Notes under the pieces: model-generated
Seen by the model: only the letters and a program-made list of their open reading frames with translations
What the model was told of the DNA's origin: nothing
Database searches by the model: none
Position numbers and translations under genes: made by a program
In this document: positions 17,144 to 24,441 of the stretch, piece by piece
Layout: each line of letters starts with the position of its first letter
How positions within the stretch are numbered: the stretch's first letter is position 1
NCBI GenBank assembly: GCA_003150315.1
Contig: QAML01000020.1
Span: 1-24,441, forward strand
Reading direction: 5' to 3'
Source of the DNA: Prevotellaceae bacterium
Lineage (GTDB): Bacteria; Bacteroidota; Bacteroidia; Bacteroidales; Bacteroidaceae
Length of the DNA: 24,441 nt

Positions 17144-18469
17144 CTATGCTTTTGGGTCGTTAAACAGTTTCTTGCTCAATTCCTGCAACGCTTTTTCTTT
17201 GTCGCACGAACGAATCAAAAATGAAATATTGTGGAAACTACCGCCATAGGAAATCATTCTTACGGGAACGGAAGCCATGGCATCTGTTGTGAGACTTTCG
17301 TAACCGATGTTGCCCCAACGTAAATCGCCAACCACACAAATTATACACATGTCTCGGTCTATGTCGACAGTTCCGTATTTCTTGAGTTCTCCGATTATTT
17401 CATTCAAATGAGTAGGATTGTCTATACTCATAGAAACACCGACTTCGGAAGTGGTTATCATATCAATGCTCGTGTTGAACGTATCAAAGATATTGAAAAC
17501 CTTGCTCATGAAACCCGAGGCAAGAAGCATTCGGGACGAAACGATTCTTATGGCAGTGATTCCGTCTTTTGCGGCAATGGCTTTAATCTTACCGCTCTCC
17601 ATTTCGTTGTTTATGATAGTTCCCTTTGCCGATGGGTCGAGAGTATTAAGAAGTCTTACGGGGATTCCGGCAAATTTGGCAGGAAGAATGCAGGTGGGGT
17701 GGAGTATTTTTGCGCCGAAATAAGCAAGTTCTGCTGCCTCCTCAAAATTAAGTTGATCAACAGGTTTTGTACCTTCTACGAAACGCGGATCATTATTATG
17801 CATTCCGTCAATATCCGTCCAGATTTGTATTTCTTCTGCTTTGATTGCCGCTCCAATCAGCGAGGCTGTATAGTCGGAACCGCCGCGTTGCAGGTTGTCG
17901 ATATAACCATCTGCGTTGCGGCAAATGAATCCCTGAGTTATATATATATTGTAATCGGGTTCTTTTTTGAGAATCTCGTTAAGACGTTTGGAGATCTGAA
18001 GTTCGTCTGGCTCTTTGTCTTTGTTGGTACTCATAAAATCAAGAGCAGAAAGCAGGATAACATTCTTGCCAAGTTCTTTCAGGTAATTTGTCATCATGTT
18101 TGTGCTGATAACTTCGCCCTGCGCAAGAATTTCTTTGTCTACATTTTCGTCATGTTTCTTTTGAGTGAGTTTATGAAGATACCCAAACTCTTCCGTAATA
18201 AAATCGTCTGTTATTTTGCGATATTTCTCTGTTGAATAAAGTTCGCTTACGTGTTTGTGATAAACACTTTCAAGACGGCTTATTACATTGTTTGCACCAA
18301 GAGAATTCTCTTTGTTTAAGTAATCAGTTATCTCTACAAGAGTGTTTGTTGTTCCCGACATTGCGGAAAGAACAACAAATTTCTGCTCGTCAGAAGAAAT
18401 CAGATTCGCAACGTTTTTTATTCTTTGTGGCGACCCTACCGAAGTGCCGCCGAATTTCATTATTTTCAT
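17144..18469 (-). CDS. lysC: Aspartate kinase, monofunctional
   Basis: LysC phosphorylates aspartate, the first step toward lysine, diaminopimelate, methionine and threonine. The 441-residue protein begins MKIMKFGGTSVGS, the ATP-binding signature, and has GFICRNADGYIDNLQRGGSD and WTDIDGMHNNDPR of the kinase domain. Two ACT domains (about 300-441), including SEVGVSMSIDN, suggest feedback control by an end product such as lysine. No homoserine dehydrogenase domain is fused. It starts 3 bp after the ABC ATPase stop codon and ends 5 bp before lysA, so translational coupling is likely. A second ATG three codons downstream is possible but would trim the signature strand. Confidence 0.96.
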   Translation of the reverse strand: MKIMKFGGTSVGSPQRIKNVANLISSDEQKFVVLSAMSGTTNTLVEITDYLNKENSLGANNVISRLESVYHKHVSELYSTEKYRKITDDFITEEFGYLHKLTQKKHDENVDKEILAQGEVISTNMMTNYLKELGKNVILLSALDFMSTNKDKEPDELQISKRLNEILKKEPDYNIYITQGFICRNADGYIDNLQRGGSDYTASLIGAAIKAEEIQIWTDIDGMHNNDPRFVEGTKPVDQLNFEEAAELAYFGAKILHPTCILPAKFAGIPVRLLNTLDPSAKGTIINNEMESGKIKAIAAKDGITAIRIVSSRMLLASGFMSKVFNIFDTFNTSIDMITTSEVGVSMSIDNPTHLNEIIGELKKYGTVDIDRDMCIICVVGDLRWGNIGYESLTTDAMASVPVRMISYGGSFHNISFLIRSCDKEKALQELSKKLFNDPKA

Positions 18470-18472
18470 CAG

Positions 18473-19213
18473 TTATTCTGTAATATCAGTATTGTTATTT
18501 GTAGGAGTATATTCGTCTGTGGTATTATGAAACGTTCCTTCTTTACATTGGAAAACTTTTCCTGTGAAAGTTTTCACCAAGTCAAGATTGTGGGTACTCA
18601 TAATTACAGCTGCTCCGCTCTCACTTATCTTTCCTAAAAGGCGCGTGATATTTATAGCGGCATTCTTGTCAAGATTTCCCGTAGGCTCATCGGCGAGAAT
18701 AACTTTGGGATTATTGATTATTGCCCGGGCAATTGCAGCCCGTTGTTGTTCGCCTCCTGAAAGTTCGTTAGGATATTTGTCGCTTTTATCTTCGAGTTCC
18801 ACAAGTTTTAGCGTTTCGTCAATCTTTTCATTGATTTCGTTTTTTTGTTTTGCACCCGTTGCGCGAAGAATAAAAGCAAGATTTTCTCTTATGGTCAGAT
18901 TTCCTAATAGTTTATAATCTTGAAAGATTATTCCAAGTTGCTTTCTAAGCTCTGGAATCTGTTTCCTGCGTATAGTTGAAAGATCATATCCGAGTACAAA
19001 TCCTTTTCCTGCCGAAATGTCAAGATCTTTATAAATGGTGCGCAGAATAGAACTTTTACCCGAGCCAACATGCCCCGTCAAAAAAATGAAATCTTGAGGA
19101 TAAACAGAAAATGTAACATCTTTAATGATTTCATTTCCGTCGTGGCTTATGACTACTCCTTCATAGGATATAAGAGCATTGTCTTTTTCCGGAGATTGTG
19201 CGATGTTGTCCAT
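18473..19213 (-). CDS. ftsE: FtsE-like ABC transporter ATPase
   Basis: The 246-residue ABC ATPase resembles FtsE, which with FtsX couples the division machinery to cell-wall hydrolases at the inner membrane. Walker A is GHVGSGKS (47-54), the Q-loop lies in [10 protein letters not shown], the signature is [15 protein letters not shown], Walker B is [12 protein letters not shown] and the switch histidine is in STHNLDLV. LolD/MacB-type ATPases are close relatives, so FtsE is the best but not the only reading. No ftsX lies in the window. The start at 19213 ([11 protein letters not shown]) is preferred; an in-frame ATG at 19282 would overlap hisIE by 50 bp and add an unrelated leader peptide. It sits 19 bp after hisIE and 3 bp before lysC. 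Confidence 0.8.
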   Translation of the reverse strand: MDNIAQSPEKDNALISYEGVVISHDGNEIIKDVTFSVYPQDFIFLTGHVGSGKSSILRTIYKDLDISAGKGFVLGYDLSTIRRKQIPELRKQLGIIFQDYKLLGNLTIRENLAFILRATGAKQKNEINEKIDETLKLVELEDKSDKYPNELSGGEQQRAAIARAIINNPKVILADEPTGNLDKNAAINITRLLGKISESGAAVIMSTHNLDLVKTFTGKVFQCKEGTFHNTTDEYTPTNNNTDITE

Positions 19214-19232
19214 GATATATTTTGAAAGTAGG

Positions 19233-19850
19233 TTAGTGTTTGTGCCAACCGGGCTGATGACGTTCTGCAAGTTCTGCCGCAACTTGCTCTATTCGCAGAC
19301 CTTTAGAAGTCAACAAAACAACAAGATGATAGAACATGTCGGAGCATTCGTATATGAGTCTGTCATCATTGCCGCTTACAGCTTCTATAACGGCTTCGAG
19401 AGCTTCTTCTCCAACTTTTTGTGCCATGCGGTTTGTTCCGTCTTTGAAAAGACTGGTAGTATATGACTTTTCGGGCATTTCTTCATGCCGTTTGTTAATG
19501 AAATCCTGGAGCTCGGAAAGAAAAAGCAGAGGATTTCGTTTGTTTTCTTCTCCCCAACAAGTGTCTGTACCTGTGTGGCAAGTAGGTCCATGAGGAATAA
19601 CTTTTACGAGCAGTGTGTCATTATCGCAATCGGGCTTCATGCTCACAAGTTCGAGATAATTTCCACTTGTTTCACCTTTTGTCCAAAGACATTTGCGGGA
19701 ACGGCTGTAGAATGTTACCCGTTTTGTGGCAAGTGTTTTTTGATATGCTTCCTCGTTCATGAATCCGAGCATAAGCACATTCTTGGTTATGCTGTCTTGT
19801 ATTATTGCCGGTACAAGACCGTTCATTTTTTCGAAATCTATATTCATCAT
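19233..19850 (-). CDS. hisIE: Bifunctional phosphoribosyl-AMP cyclohydrolase / phosphoribosyl-ATP pyrophosphatase
   Basis: The fusion performs steps two and three of histidine synthesis: the HisE part cleaves PR-ATP to PR-AMP and the HisI part opens the ring. The HisI domain occupies about 1-108, with metal ligands in KPDCDND and HGPTCHTGTDTC. The HisE domain (about 110-205) carries KVGEEALEAVIEAV and LIYECSDMFYHLVVLL. The 205-residue length is normal for the fused form. It starts 4 bp after hisF. Two ATGs (19850 and 19847) are adjacent; the first was taken. Part of the run hisH-hisA-hisF-hisIE. Confidence 0.97.
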   Translation of the reverse strand: MMNIDFEKMNGLVPAIIQDSITKNVLMLGFMNEEAYQKTLATKRVTFYSRSRKCLWTKGETSGNYLELVSMKPDCDNDTLLVKVIPHGPTCHTGTDTCWGEENKRNPLLFLSELQDFINKRHEEMPEKSYTTSLFKDGTNRMAQKVGEEALEAVIEAVSGNDDRLIYECSDMFYHLVVLLTSKGLRIEQVAAELAERHQPGWHKH

Positions 19851-19854
19851 TTTA

Positions 19855-20616
19855 TTATTGTAGTCTTACGTCTATGTTTTCTTTTTGCAGATATTGTTTA
19901 AGCTCGGGAATTTTAATTTCGCCATAGTGGAATACACTTGCCGCAAGAGCTGCATCTGCACGACCTTTTACAAAAGCATCGCGAAAGTCTTTTTTCTTTC
20001 CGGCTCCTCCCGAAGCTATCAACGGGATGCCTACGCTTTCGCTTATTTTGCAAAGAGCTTCATTGGCAAATCCTTCTTTTGTACCGTCGTGATTCATGCT
20101 CGTAAACAAAATCTCTCCTGCACCGCGATTATAACCTTCGCGTGCCCAATCAAAAAGTGTGTGTGCCGTAGGAGTTCTGCCTCCGTTAAGATAGCAATGC
20201 CATTCTCCGTTTTCTTCTTTTTTTGCGTCTATGGCAAGTACGCATATCTGTGAGCCGAAATGCGATGCAATTTCGTCTATAAGCGCAGGTGTACGCAGCG
20301 CGGCAGAATTAACAGCCACCTTGTCTGCTCCTGCTTCAAGTAAACGTTCTACATCGTTAAGAGTACTCACACCTCCTCCCACGGTAAAAGGAATGGAAAG
20401 TTCTGAAGCCACTCTTCTTACCATTTCTGTAAAAGTTTTTCTTCCTTCAACGCTTGCCGTTATGTCGAGAAAGACGAGCTCGTCTGCCATTTGTTCGGAG
20501 TATATTTTTCCCATTTCCACTGGATCTCCGGCATCACGGAGACCAAGGAAATTTATACCTTTGACAGTTCGTCCGTCTTTTACATCAAGACACGGAATTA
20601 TGCGTTTAGCCAACAT
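19855..20616 (-). CDS. hisF: Imidazole glycerol phosphate synthase cyclase subunit
   Basis: HisF is the (beta/alpha)8 cyclase that uses ammonia from HisH to convert PRFAR into imidazole glycerol phosphate and AICAR. The 253-residue protein has both catalytic aspartates in their usual places, D11 (CLDVKDGR) and D130 (VLAIDAK). Phosphate-binding loops are seen in [10 protein letters not shown] and [12 protein letters not shown]. Its start overlaps the end of hisA by 11 bp, which suggests translational coupling, and hisIE follows after 4 bp. Confidence 0.98.
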   Translation of the reverse strand: MLAKRIIPCLDVKDGRTVKGINFLGLRDAGDPVEMGKIYSEQMADELVFLDITASVEGRKTFTEMVRRVASELSIPFTVGGGVSTLNDVERLLEAGADKVAVNSAALRTPALIDEIASHFGSQICVLAIDAKKEENGEWHCYLNGGRTPTAHTLFDWAREGYNRGAGEILFTSMNHDGTKEGFANEALCKISESVGIPLIASGGAGKKKDFRDAFVKGRADAALAASVFHYGEIKIPELKQYLQKENIDVRLQ

Positions 20617-21349
20617 GGTTTTTGCTTTGTTTGAATTTTACAGCAACTTGTTTCAAGTCGATTGTGCCTTCGTATATGGCTCTGCCGAAAACAACAGAGT
20701 CAATTCCTGCATCATTAAGTGCTTCAATATCGTTTATGTCTTTCACACCGCCGCTTGCCGTTAATTTGCAGTCGGGGAAGACAGACATGATTTCTTTATA
20801 AAGTTGTATATTCGGACCACACAGCATTCCATCGCGGGAAATGTCCGTGCAGAGAACGTTGCGCACTCCCAAAGACCAATATCTTTTCAGCAAATCATTA
20901 ATACTCATTCCCGAGTCTTCGGTCCAACCGCTTGTACGAACTTTGCCGTCTCGCACATCTGCCGATATAATGAATTTGTCTGCGCCATATTTTTCAATCC
21001 AACTGGCAACTTTTTTGTAATTGTTGACTGCCATGCTTCCAATACTCACTGCTTGGGCTCCACATTGGAAAACGGCAGAAATATCTTCGTCGGTTTTTAT
21101 TCCTCCGCCGAAATCCACAAAAAGTTTTGTGCTTTTTGTTATGCTTTCGAGCACGGAAAGATTTACCGGTTTACCTTGTTTTGCTCCGTCTAAATCTACA
21201 AGATGCAATCTTGTATAGCCGATTTTTTCAAAATCTTGTGCCAAATCGACAGGTGATGCCGAATAGTCGGTCTTTTTTGCGTAATCGCCTTGACACAGTC
21301 TTACACAGTGTCCACCTATTATATCTATAGCAGGAATTGGCTGTATCAT
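20606..21349 (-). CDS. hisA: ProFAR isomerase (1-(5-phosphoribosyl)-5-[(5-phosphoribosylamino)methylideneamino]imidazole-4-carboxamide isomerase)
   Basis: HisA carries out the ring-opening Amadori isomerisation that makes PRFAR, the substrate of HisF/HisH. The 247-residue (beta/alpha)8 protein has the catalytic pair at D9 ([13 protein letters not shown]) and D131 (IISADVRDG). The two-fold repeated phosphate sites are [13 protein letters not shown] and [12 protein letters not shown]. It starts 3 bp after hisH and overlaps hisF by 11 bp. A PriA-like dual role in tryptophan synthesis is not indicated. Confidence 0.97.
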   Translation of the reverse strand: MIQPIPAIDIIGGHCVRLCQGDYAKKTDYSASPVDLAQDFEKIGYTRLHLVDLDGAKQGKPVNLSVLESITKSTKLFVDFGGGIKTDEDISAVFQCGAQAVSIGSMAVNNYKKVASWIEKYGADKFIISADVRDGKVRTSGWTEDSGMSINDLLKRYWSLGVRNVLCTDISRDGMLCGPNIQLYKEIMSVFPDCKLTASGGVKDINDIEALNDAGIDSVVFGRAIYEGTIDLKQVAVKFKQSKNHVG

Positions 21350-21352
21350 CTT

Positions 21353-21946
21353 TTATAGTTCAAGGAAATTTTTGAGTATTAATTCTCCCGTTTTTCCACT
21401 TTTCTCGGGATGAAATTGAACTGCCATGAAATTGTCATGCTCAATTGAAGCACTAAAATTTACAGTGTAGTTGCATTGCGAAGTTGTAAACTTGTTGCAT
21501 GGCACATAATAGCTGTGCACGAAATACACATAACTTTCCTCATCAATTCCTTTGAATAGTGCGCTGTTCATATTGCTTATTGAATTCCAACCCATGTGTG
21601 GGATTTTTTCATTGTTTTTTGGCAGAAATCGAGTTACTTTAACTTCGGGAAAAATCCCGAGACATTTTACGCCTCCGCCCTCTTCTGAATAATCGCACAT
21701 GAGTTGCATTCCGATGCAAATGCCTAAAACCGGCTGTTTGAACGAGCGTATAACGTTGTCCATGCCTGTTTTACAGAGATAGTCCATGGTTACGGCAGCT
21801 TCGCCTTGTCCCGGTATGATTATATGGTCGGCTTTCGACAACAATTGAACATCATCGGTTACGATGCTGTCCACTCCCAAACGGGTCAGAGCCGATTTAA
21901 CCGAAAAAATGTTGCCTGCCGGATATTTTAGAATAGCTGTTGACAT
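21353..21946 (-). CDS. hisH: Imidazole glycerol phosphate synthase glutaminase subunit
   Basis: HisH is a class I glutamine amidotransferase that feeds ammonia to HisF. With the ATG at 21946 it has 197 residues, the usual family length, and begins STAILKYPAGNIFSV. The nucleophile is C77 in GICIGMQLM and the other triad members are H179 and E181 in VQFHPEKSG. The frame stays open upstream to 22228, but that part has no family resemblance, and a TAnnTTTG promoter (21978-21985) lies inside it, so the short start is right. It is the first gene of the seven-gene his-ftsE-lys run. Confidence 0.96.
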   Translation of the reverse strand: MSTAILKYPAGNIFSVKSALTRLGVDSIVTDDVQLLSKADHIIIPGQGEAAVTMDYLCKTGMDNVIRSFKQPVLGICIGMQLMCDYSEEGGGVKCLGIFPEVKVTRFLPKNNEKIPHMGWNSISNMNSALFKGIDEESYVYFVHSYYVPCNKFTTSQCNYTVNFSASIEHDNFMAVQFHPEKSGKTGELILKNFLEL

Positions 21947-21961
21947 ATAAAAATGTTTGCC

Positions 21962-21985
21962 TTGCAATATGCTATTGCAAATATA
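21962..21985 (-). promoter_or_regulatory. Promoter of the his-ftsE-lys run with overlapping inverted repeat
   Basis: On the minus strand TATATTTG (21978-21985) matches the -7 element; no clear TTTG was seen at -33. The predicted start is near 21972, a leader of about 26 nt. A perfect inverted repeat, TTGCAATA (21962-21969) and TATTGCAA (21973-21980) with a 3-nt spacer, overlaps the -7 box and start. It could be an operator or an initial RNA hairpin. Confidence 0.65.
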
Positions 21986-22176
21986 GTAAATATAAGCGTA
22001 ATTCTCTATTGAGCTGCACTTAAATAGAATGCAATTTGTTTTGAAAACCGTTCGAATGCTCGTTTTACTGCCATATAGCAAACTTTGTGTATCAATAAAA
22101 GACCATAAACTGATGAAATGTAAGCGTTGATATAGGGATGGCAAAGGACAACTTTTTCCATGCTTTTGAAGTGTAG

Positions 22177-22266
22177 AAAAACATAAGGCATCTCCTAAAA
22201 AATATAAGCCATATATTTTAAAATACAAGGCACCTATTTTAAAATATATGGCTTATATTTTTTAGG
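22177..22266. repeat. Intergenic phased-box repeat, copy 4 (central box inverted)
   Basis: Boxes are AAGGCA 22185-22190 (A, forward), AAGCCA 22206-22211 (B, forward), AAGGCA 22227-22232 (C, forward) and TGGCTT 22249-22254 (D, reverse). A-B and B-C are 21 bp and B-D is 43 bp, as in copies 2 and 3, but box C points the other way. B and D lie in a perfect 31-bp inverted repeat (22194-22224 with 22236-22266) enclosing an 11-nt spacer, which holds most of box C. The element ends about 80 bp upstream of the dnaK sigma-54-type promoter. Confidence 0.9.
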
Positions 22267-22347
22267 CTTCTTTTTGTCTGTGCATGACAAAATGTCATAA
22301 ACTAAATTTTTTGTCCTGCAAAAGAAAAAACAAAGCTATAGAAAAGT

Positions 22348-22364
22348 TTGGCACGCTCATTGCT
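22348..22364 (+). promoter_or_regulatory. Sigma-54 (-24/-12) promoter of dnaK
   Basis: TTGGCACG, four bases, then TTGCT matches the RpoN consensus TTGGCACG-N4-TTGCA. The GG and GC dinucleotides are 10 bp apart, as required. Transcription would start near 22375 and give a leader of about 63 nt. No TAnnTTTG element was found between this site and the ATG, and no CIRCE element is present. This promoter class needs an AAA+ activator, which is not encoded in the window. Confidence 0.75.
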
Positions 22365-22437
22365 TTTGTTATTGTGGTTGTTTGAAAAATAGTAGAACGC
22401 CAAAGAAAATAGAAATAATAATAAAAGAAATAGAATC

Positions 22438-24369
22438 ATGGGAAAGATTATTGGAATCGACTTAGGTACAACCAATTCTTGTGTTGCCGTTTTTGAAGGT
22501 AACGAACCGGTTGTAATAGCAAATAGCGAAGGTAAACGCACCACTCCGAGTGTTGTGGCATTTACCAAAGATGATGAAAGAAAAATTGGTGATCCTGCAA
22601 AACGTCAGGCAGTAACCAATCCGCAAAATACCATTTACTCAATAAAAAGATTCATGGGTGAAACCTATGATCAGGTACAGCAGGAAATAAGTCGTGTGCC
22701 TTATAAAGTGGAGCGTGGTGAAAATAATACTCCGCGTGTTGATATAGACGGAAGACTTTACACTCCACAAGAAATTTCTGCAATGATTCTTCAGAAGATG
22801 AAGAAAACCGCAGAAGATTATCTTGGTCAGAAAGTTACGGATGCGGTTATTACCGTGCCGGCATACTTCTCCGATTCACAGCGTCAGGCTACAAAAGAGG
22901 CTGGTGAGATTGCAGGACTTAATGTAAAGCGTATTGTAAACGAGCCTACAGCTGCAGCTTTGGCATACGGTCTTGACAAGGCAAAGAAAGATATGAAGAT
23001 TGCCGTGTTTGACCTTGGAGGCGGTACTTTTGATATATCTGTGCTTGAATTTGGTGGAGGTGTGTTTGAAGTTCTCTCAACCAATGGTAATACCCACCTT
23101 GGTGGTGATGATTTCGACCAAAAAATAATGGATTGGCTAGTAGGTGAGTTTAAAAACGAAGAAGGGGCTGACCTAACAAAAGATCCTATGGCAATGCAAC
23201 GTGTGAAAGAGGCTGCCGAGAAAGCAAAGATAGAACTTTCGTCTTCGGCTTCCACGGAAATTAATTTACCTTATATCACCGTTGTTGACGGTATGCCTAA
23301 ACATCTTGTAAAGACTTTGACACGTGCAAAATTTGAGAGTTTGTGCCACGACTTGATACAAAGTTGTCTTGAGCCCTGTCAGAAAGCTGTAGCCGATGCA
23401 AATATTAGCACATCGGACATAGATGAGGTAATTCTTGTGGGCGGCTCAAGTCGTATCCCGGCTGTGCAGCAGGCTGTTCAAGATTTCTTCGGCAAAGTTC
23501 CTTCGAAAGGTGTAAATCCTGATGAGGTCGTTGCGGTCGGTGCAAGTATTCAGGGTGCCATACTTAACAAAGAAAGCGGAGTAGGCGATATAGTTCTTCT
23601 TGACGTAACACCGTTGTCTCTGGGTATTGAAACACTTGGTGGTGTGATGACAAAACTTATTGATGCAAACACCACCATACCGTGCAAGAAAGCGCAGACA
23701 TTCTCAACTGCTGCTGATAACCAGACAGAAGTAACGATACATGTTTTGCAGGGCGAACGTCCTATGGCTGCTCAAAACAAGAGTATTGGTCAATTCAATC
23801 TTACCGGTATTGCTCCTGCGCGTCGTGGCGTTCCTCAGATAGAAGTATCTTTCGACATTGATGCAAACGGCATTCTTAAAGTATCTGCAAAAGATAAAGC
23901 CACAGGCAAAGAACAGGCAATACGTATTGAAGCTTCAAGTGGTTTGAGCAAAGAAGAAATCGACCGCATGAAGAATGAGGCAGAGCAGAATGCAGAAGCC
24001 GACAAAAAGCAGAAAGAGCGCATTGACAAACTCAATGAAGCTGACAGCATGATTTTCCAAACAGAGAATCAGTTGAAAGAACTGGGTGATAAGATTCCTG
24101 CAGACAAAAAAACTGCAATAGAAAGTGCGCTTCAGGCTTTGAAAGATGCACATAAGAGTGGTGATATTTCTGCGATAGATGCTGCAATCAAAGGATTGAA
24201 CGAAGCTTGGCAGGCTGCAAGTGCTCAAATGTATCAGCAAACGGGAACAAATCCCGGTGCGGGTGCTGCAGGAGGAGCAGGTTTTACAGGAAATCAGCAG
24301 ACTAATACATCAAATGAATCCAAAAAGGACGAAGACATCCAAGATGCCGACTTCGAGGAGGTTAAGTAA
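22438..24369 (+). CDS. dnaK: Hsp70 chaperone DnaK
   Basis: DnaK is the cytoplasmic ATP-driven chaperone that folds and rescues proteins with DnaJ and GrpE. The 643-residue length is normal. The nucleotide-binding domain shows [17 protein letters not shown] (5-21), [14 protein letters not shown] (about 191-204) and [13 protein letters not shown] (about 332-344). The interdomain linker is [13 protein letters not shown] (about 383-395), followed by the substrate domain and a helical lid. A Gly/Ala/Gln/Asn-rich tail ends DADFEEVK rather than the proteobacterial EEVD-like end. It stands alone: hisH diverges upstream and a terminator follows at once, so dnaJ and grpE are not co-transcribed. The start follows an A-rich leader typical of Bacteroidota. 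Confidence 0.98.
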   Translation: MGKIIGIDLGTTNSCVAVFEGNEPVVIANSEGKRTTPSVVAFTKDDERKIGDPAKRQAVTNPQNTIYSIKRFMGETYDQVQQEISRVPYKVERGENNTPRVDIDGRLYTPQEISAMILQKMKKTAEDYLGQKVTDAVITVPAYFSDSQRQATKEAGEIAGLNVKRIVNEPTAAALAYGLDKAKKDMKIAVFDLGGGTFDISVLEFGGGVFEVLSTNGNTHLGGDDFDQKIMDWLVGEFKNEEGADLTKDPMAMQRVKEAAEKAKIELSSSASTEINLPYITVVDGMPKHLVKTLTRAKFESLCHDLIQSCLEPCQKAVADANISTSDIDEVILVGGSSRIPAVQQAVQDFFGKVPSKGVNPDEVVAVGASIQGAILNKESGVGDIVLLDVTPLSLGIETLGGVMTKLIDANTTIPCKKAQTFSTAADNQTEVTIHVLQGERPMAAQNKSIGQFNLTGIAPARRGVPQIEVSFDIDANGILKVSAKDKATGKEQAIRIEASSGLSKEEIDRMKNEAEQNAEADKKQKERIDKLNEADSMIFQTENQLKELGDKIPADKKTAIESALQALKDAHKSGDISAIDAAIKGLNEAWQAASAQMYQQTGTNPGAGAAGGAGFTGNQQTNTSNESKKDEDIQDADFEEVK

Positions 24370-24402
24370 TGCCGAAAGGTAAACACATAATAAACAATAA
24401 GC

Positions 24403-24437
24403 AAAAGCGTGCAGCTCAATGAGTTGCACGCTTTTTG
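24403..24437 (+). terminator. dnaK terminator
   Basis: A 16-base stem (24403-24418 with 24420-24435, one G-U pair) around CTCAATGAG has the GC-rich core GCGTGCA and ends in CTTTTTGC. It lies 33 bp after the dnaK stop codon and marks dnaK as a single-gene transcript. Confidence 0.9.
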
Positions 24438-24441
24438 CGTT

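Larger units (their letters stand above)
21947..22437. other. Divergent gene-free region between hisH and dnaK
   Basis: It holds the hisH promoter and its inverted repeat, about 190 bp with no recognised signal (21986-22176), repeat copy 4, the sigma-54-type dnaK promoter and the dnaK leader. No credible small gene was found. Confidence 0.7.

Noticed and set aside
17408..18235. 275-codon open frame on the plus strand inside lysC
   Set aside because: It is antisense to aspartate kinase, has no recognisable motif and has shadow-like composition.
19214..19282. Longer start for the FtsE-like ATPase
   Set aside because: It would overlap hisIE by 50 bp and add a leader peptide unlike FtsE; the ATG at 19213 fits the operon spacing.
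21495..21512. TGGCAC motif inside hisH as a second sigma-54 promoter
   Set aside because: The -12 half does not match and the site is inside a coding region pointing away from any gene start.
21947..22228. Open frame extending hisH upstream to 22228
   Set aside because: The extension has no family similarity, contains the hisH -7 box and runs into repeat copy 4; the ATG at 21946 gives the normal HisH length.
22340..22375. CIRCE heat-shock operator before dnaK
   Set aside because: The GGCACGCTC stretch has a faint resemblance to CIRCE, but the second inverted arm is missing.
22302..22568. 88-codon minus-strand frame upstream of and into dnaK
   Set aside because: It overlaps the dnaK start and promoter, and its product is a low-complexity Leu/Phe/Ser run.

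Overview
The window looks like chromosomal DNA of a member of the Bacteroidota, most likely Bacteroidales close to Prevotella. Four things point there: promoters of the TTTG / TAnnTTTG type before recA, gltB, hisH and yigZ; a type III glutamine synthetase; an SLBB export protein of the Bacteroidota kind; and AT-rich spacers. The species cannot be named from the sequence. There are no rRNA or tRNA genes, no transposase, no phage genes and no CRISPR array. The gene content is core metabolism and housekeeping.

Layout. 1-294: a repeat element, a hairpin and a promoter region. 295-1938 (+): a secreted GH78-like glycosidase. 2007-4535 (-): a periplasmic/outer-membrane polysaccharide export protein with six SLBB repeats. 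4696-5763 (-): recA. 6215-14364 (-): a nitrogen assimilation operon transcribed gltB, gltD, glnN. 14823-15968 (+): a yigZ/IMPACT-family gene followed by a GNAT acetyltransferase. 15993-21946 (-): a tightly packed seven-gene run transcribed hisH, hisA, hisF, hisIE, ftsE-like ABC ATPase, lysC, lysA. 22438-24369 (+): dnaK, alone with its own terminator.

How the genes work together. GltB and GltD form glutamate synthase, and GlnN supplies its glutamine, so one transcript encodes the whole GS-GOGAT cycle. HisH/HisF (imidazole glycerol phosphate synthase), HisA and HisIE form the middle of histidine synthesis. LysC and LysA are the first and last steps of the aspartate-to-lysine route. An FtsE-type ATPase sits between the two pathways.

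The least explained feature is a family of about 88-bp intergenic elements, four copies in 24 kb (1-69, 5951-6039, 14611-14699, 22177-22266). Each complete copy has four AAGGCA/AAGCCA boxes; neighbouring boxes in the same orientation lie exactly 21 bp apart, two helical turns. The second and fourth boxes form inverted arms that change together between copies. The third box is inverted in two of the four copies without any change in spacing. The copy before dnaK lies upstream of a near-perfect sigma-54 (-24/-12) promoter, the other notable regulatory find.
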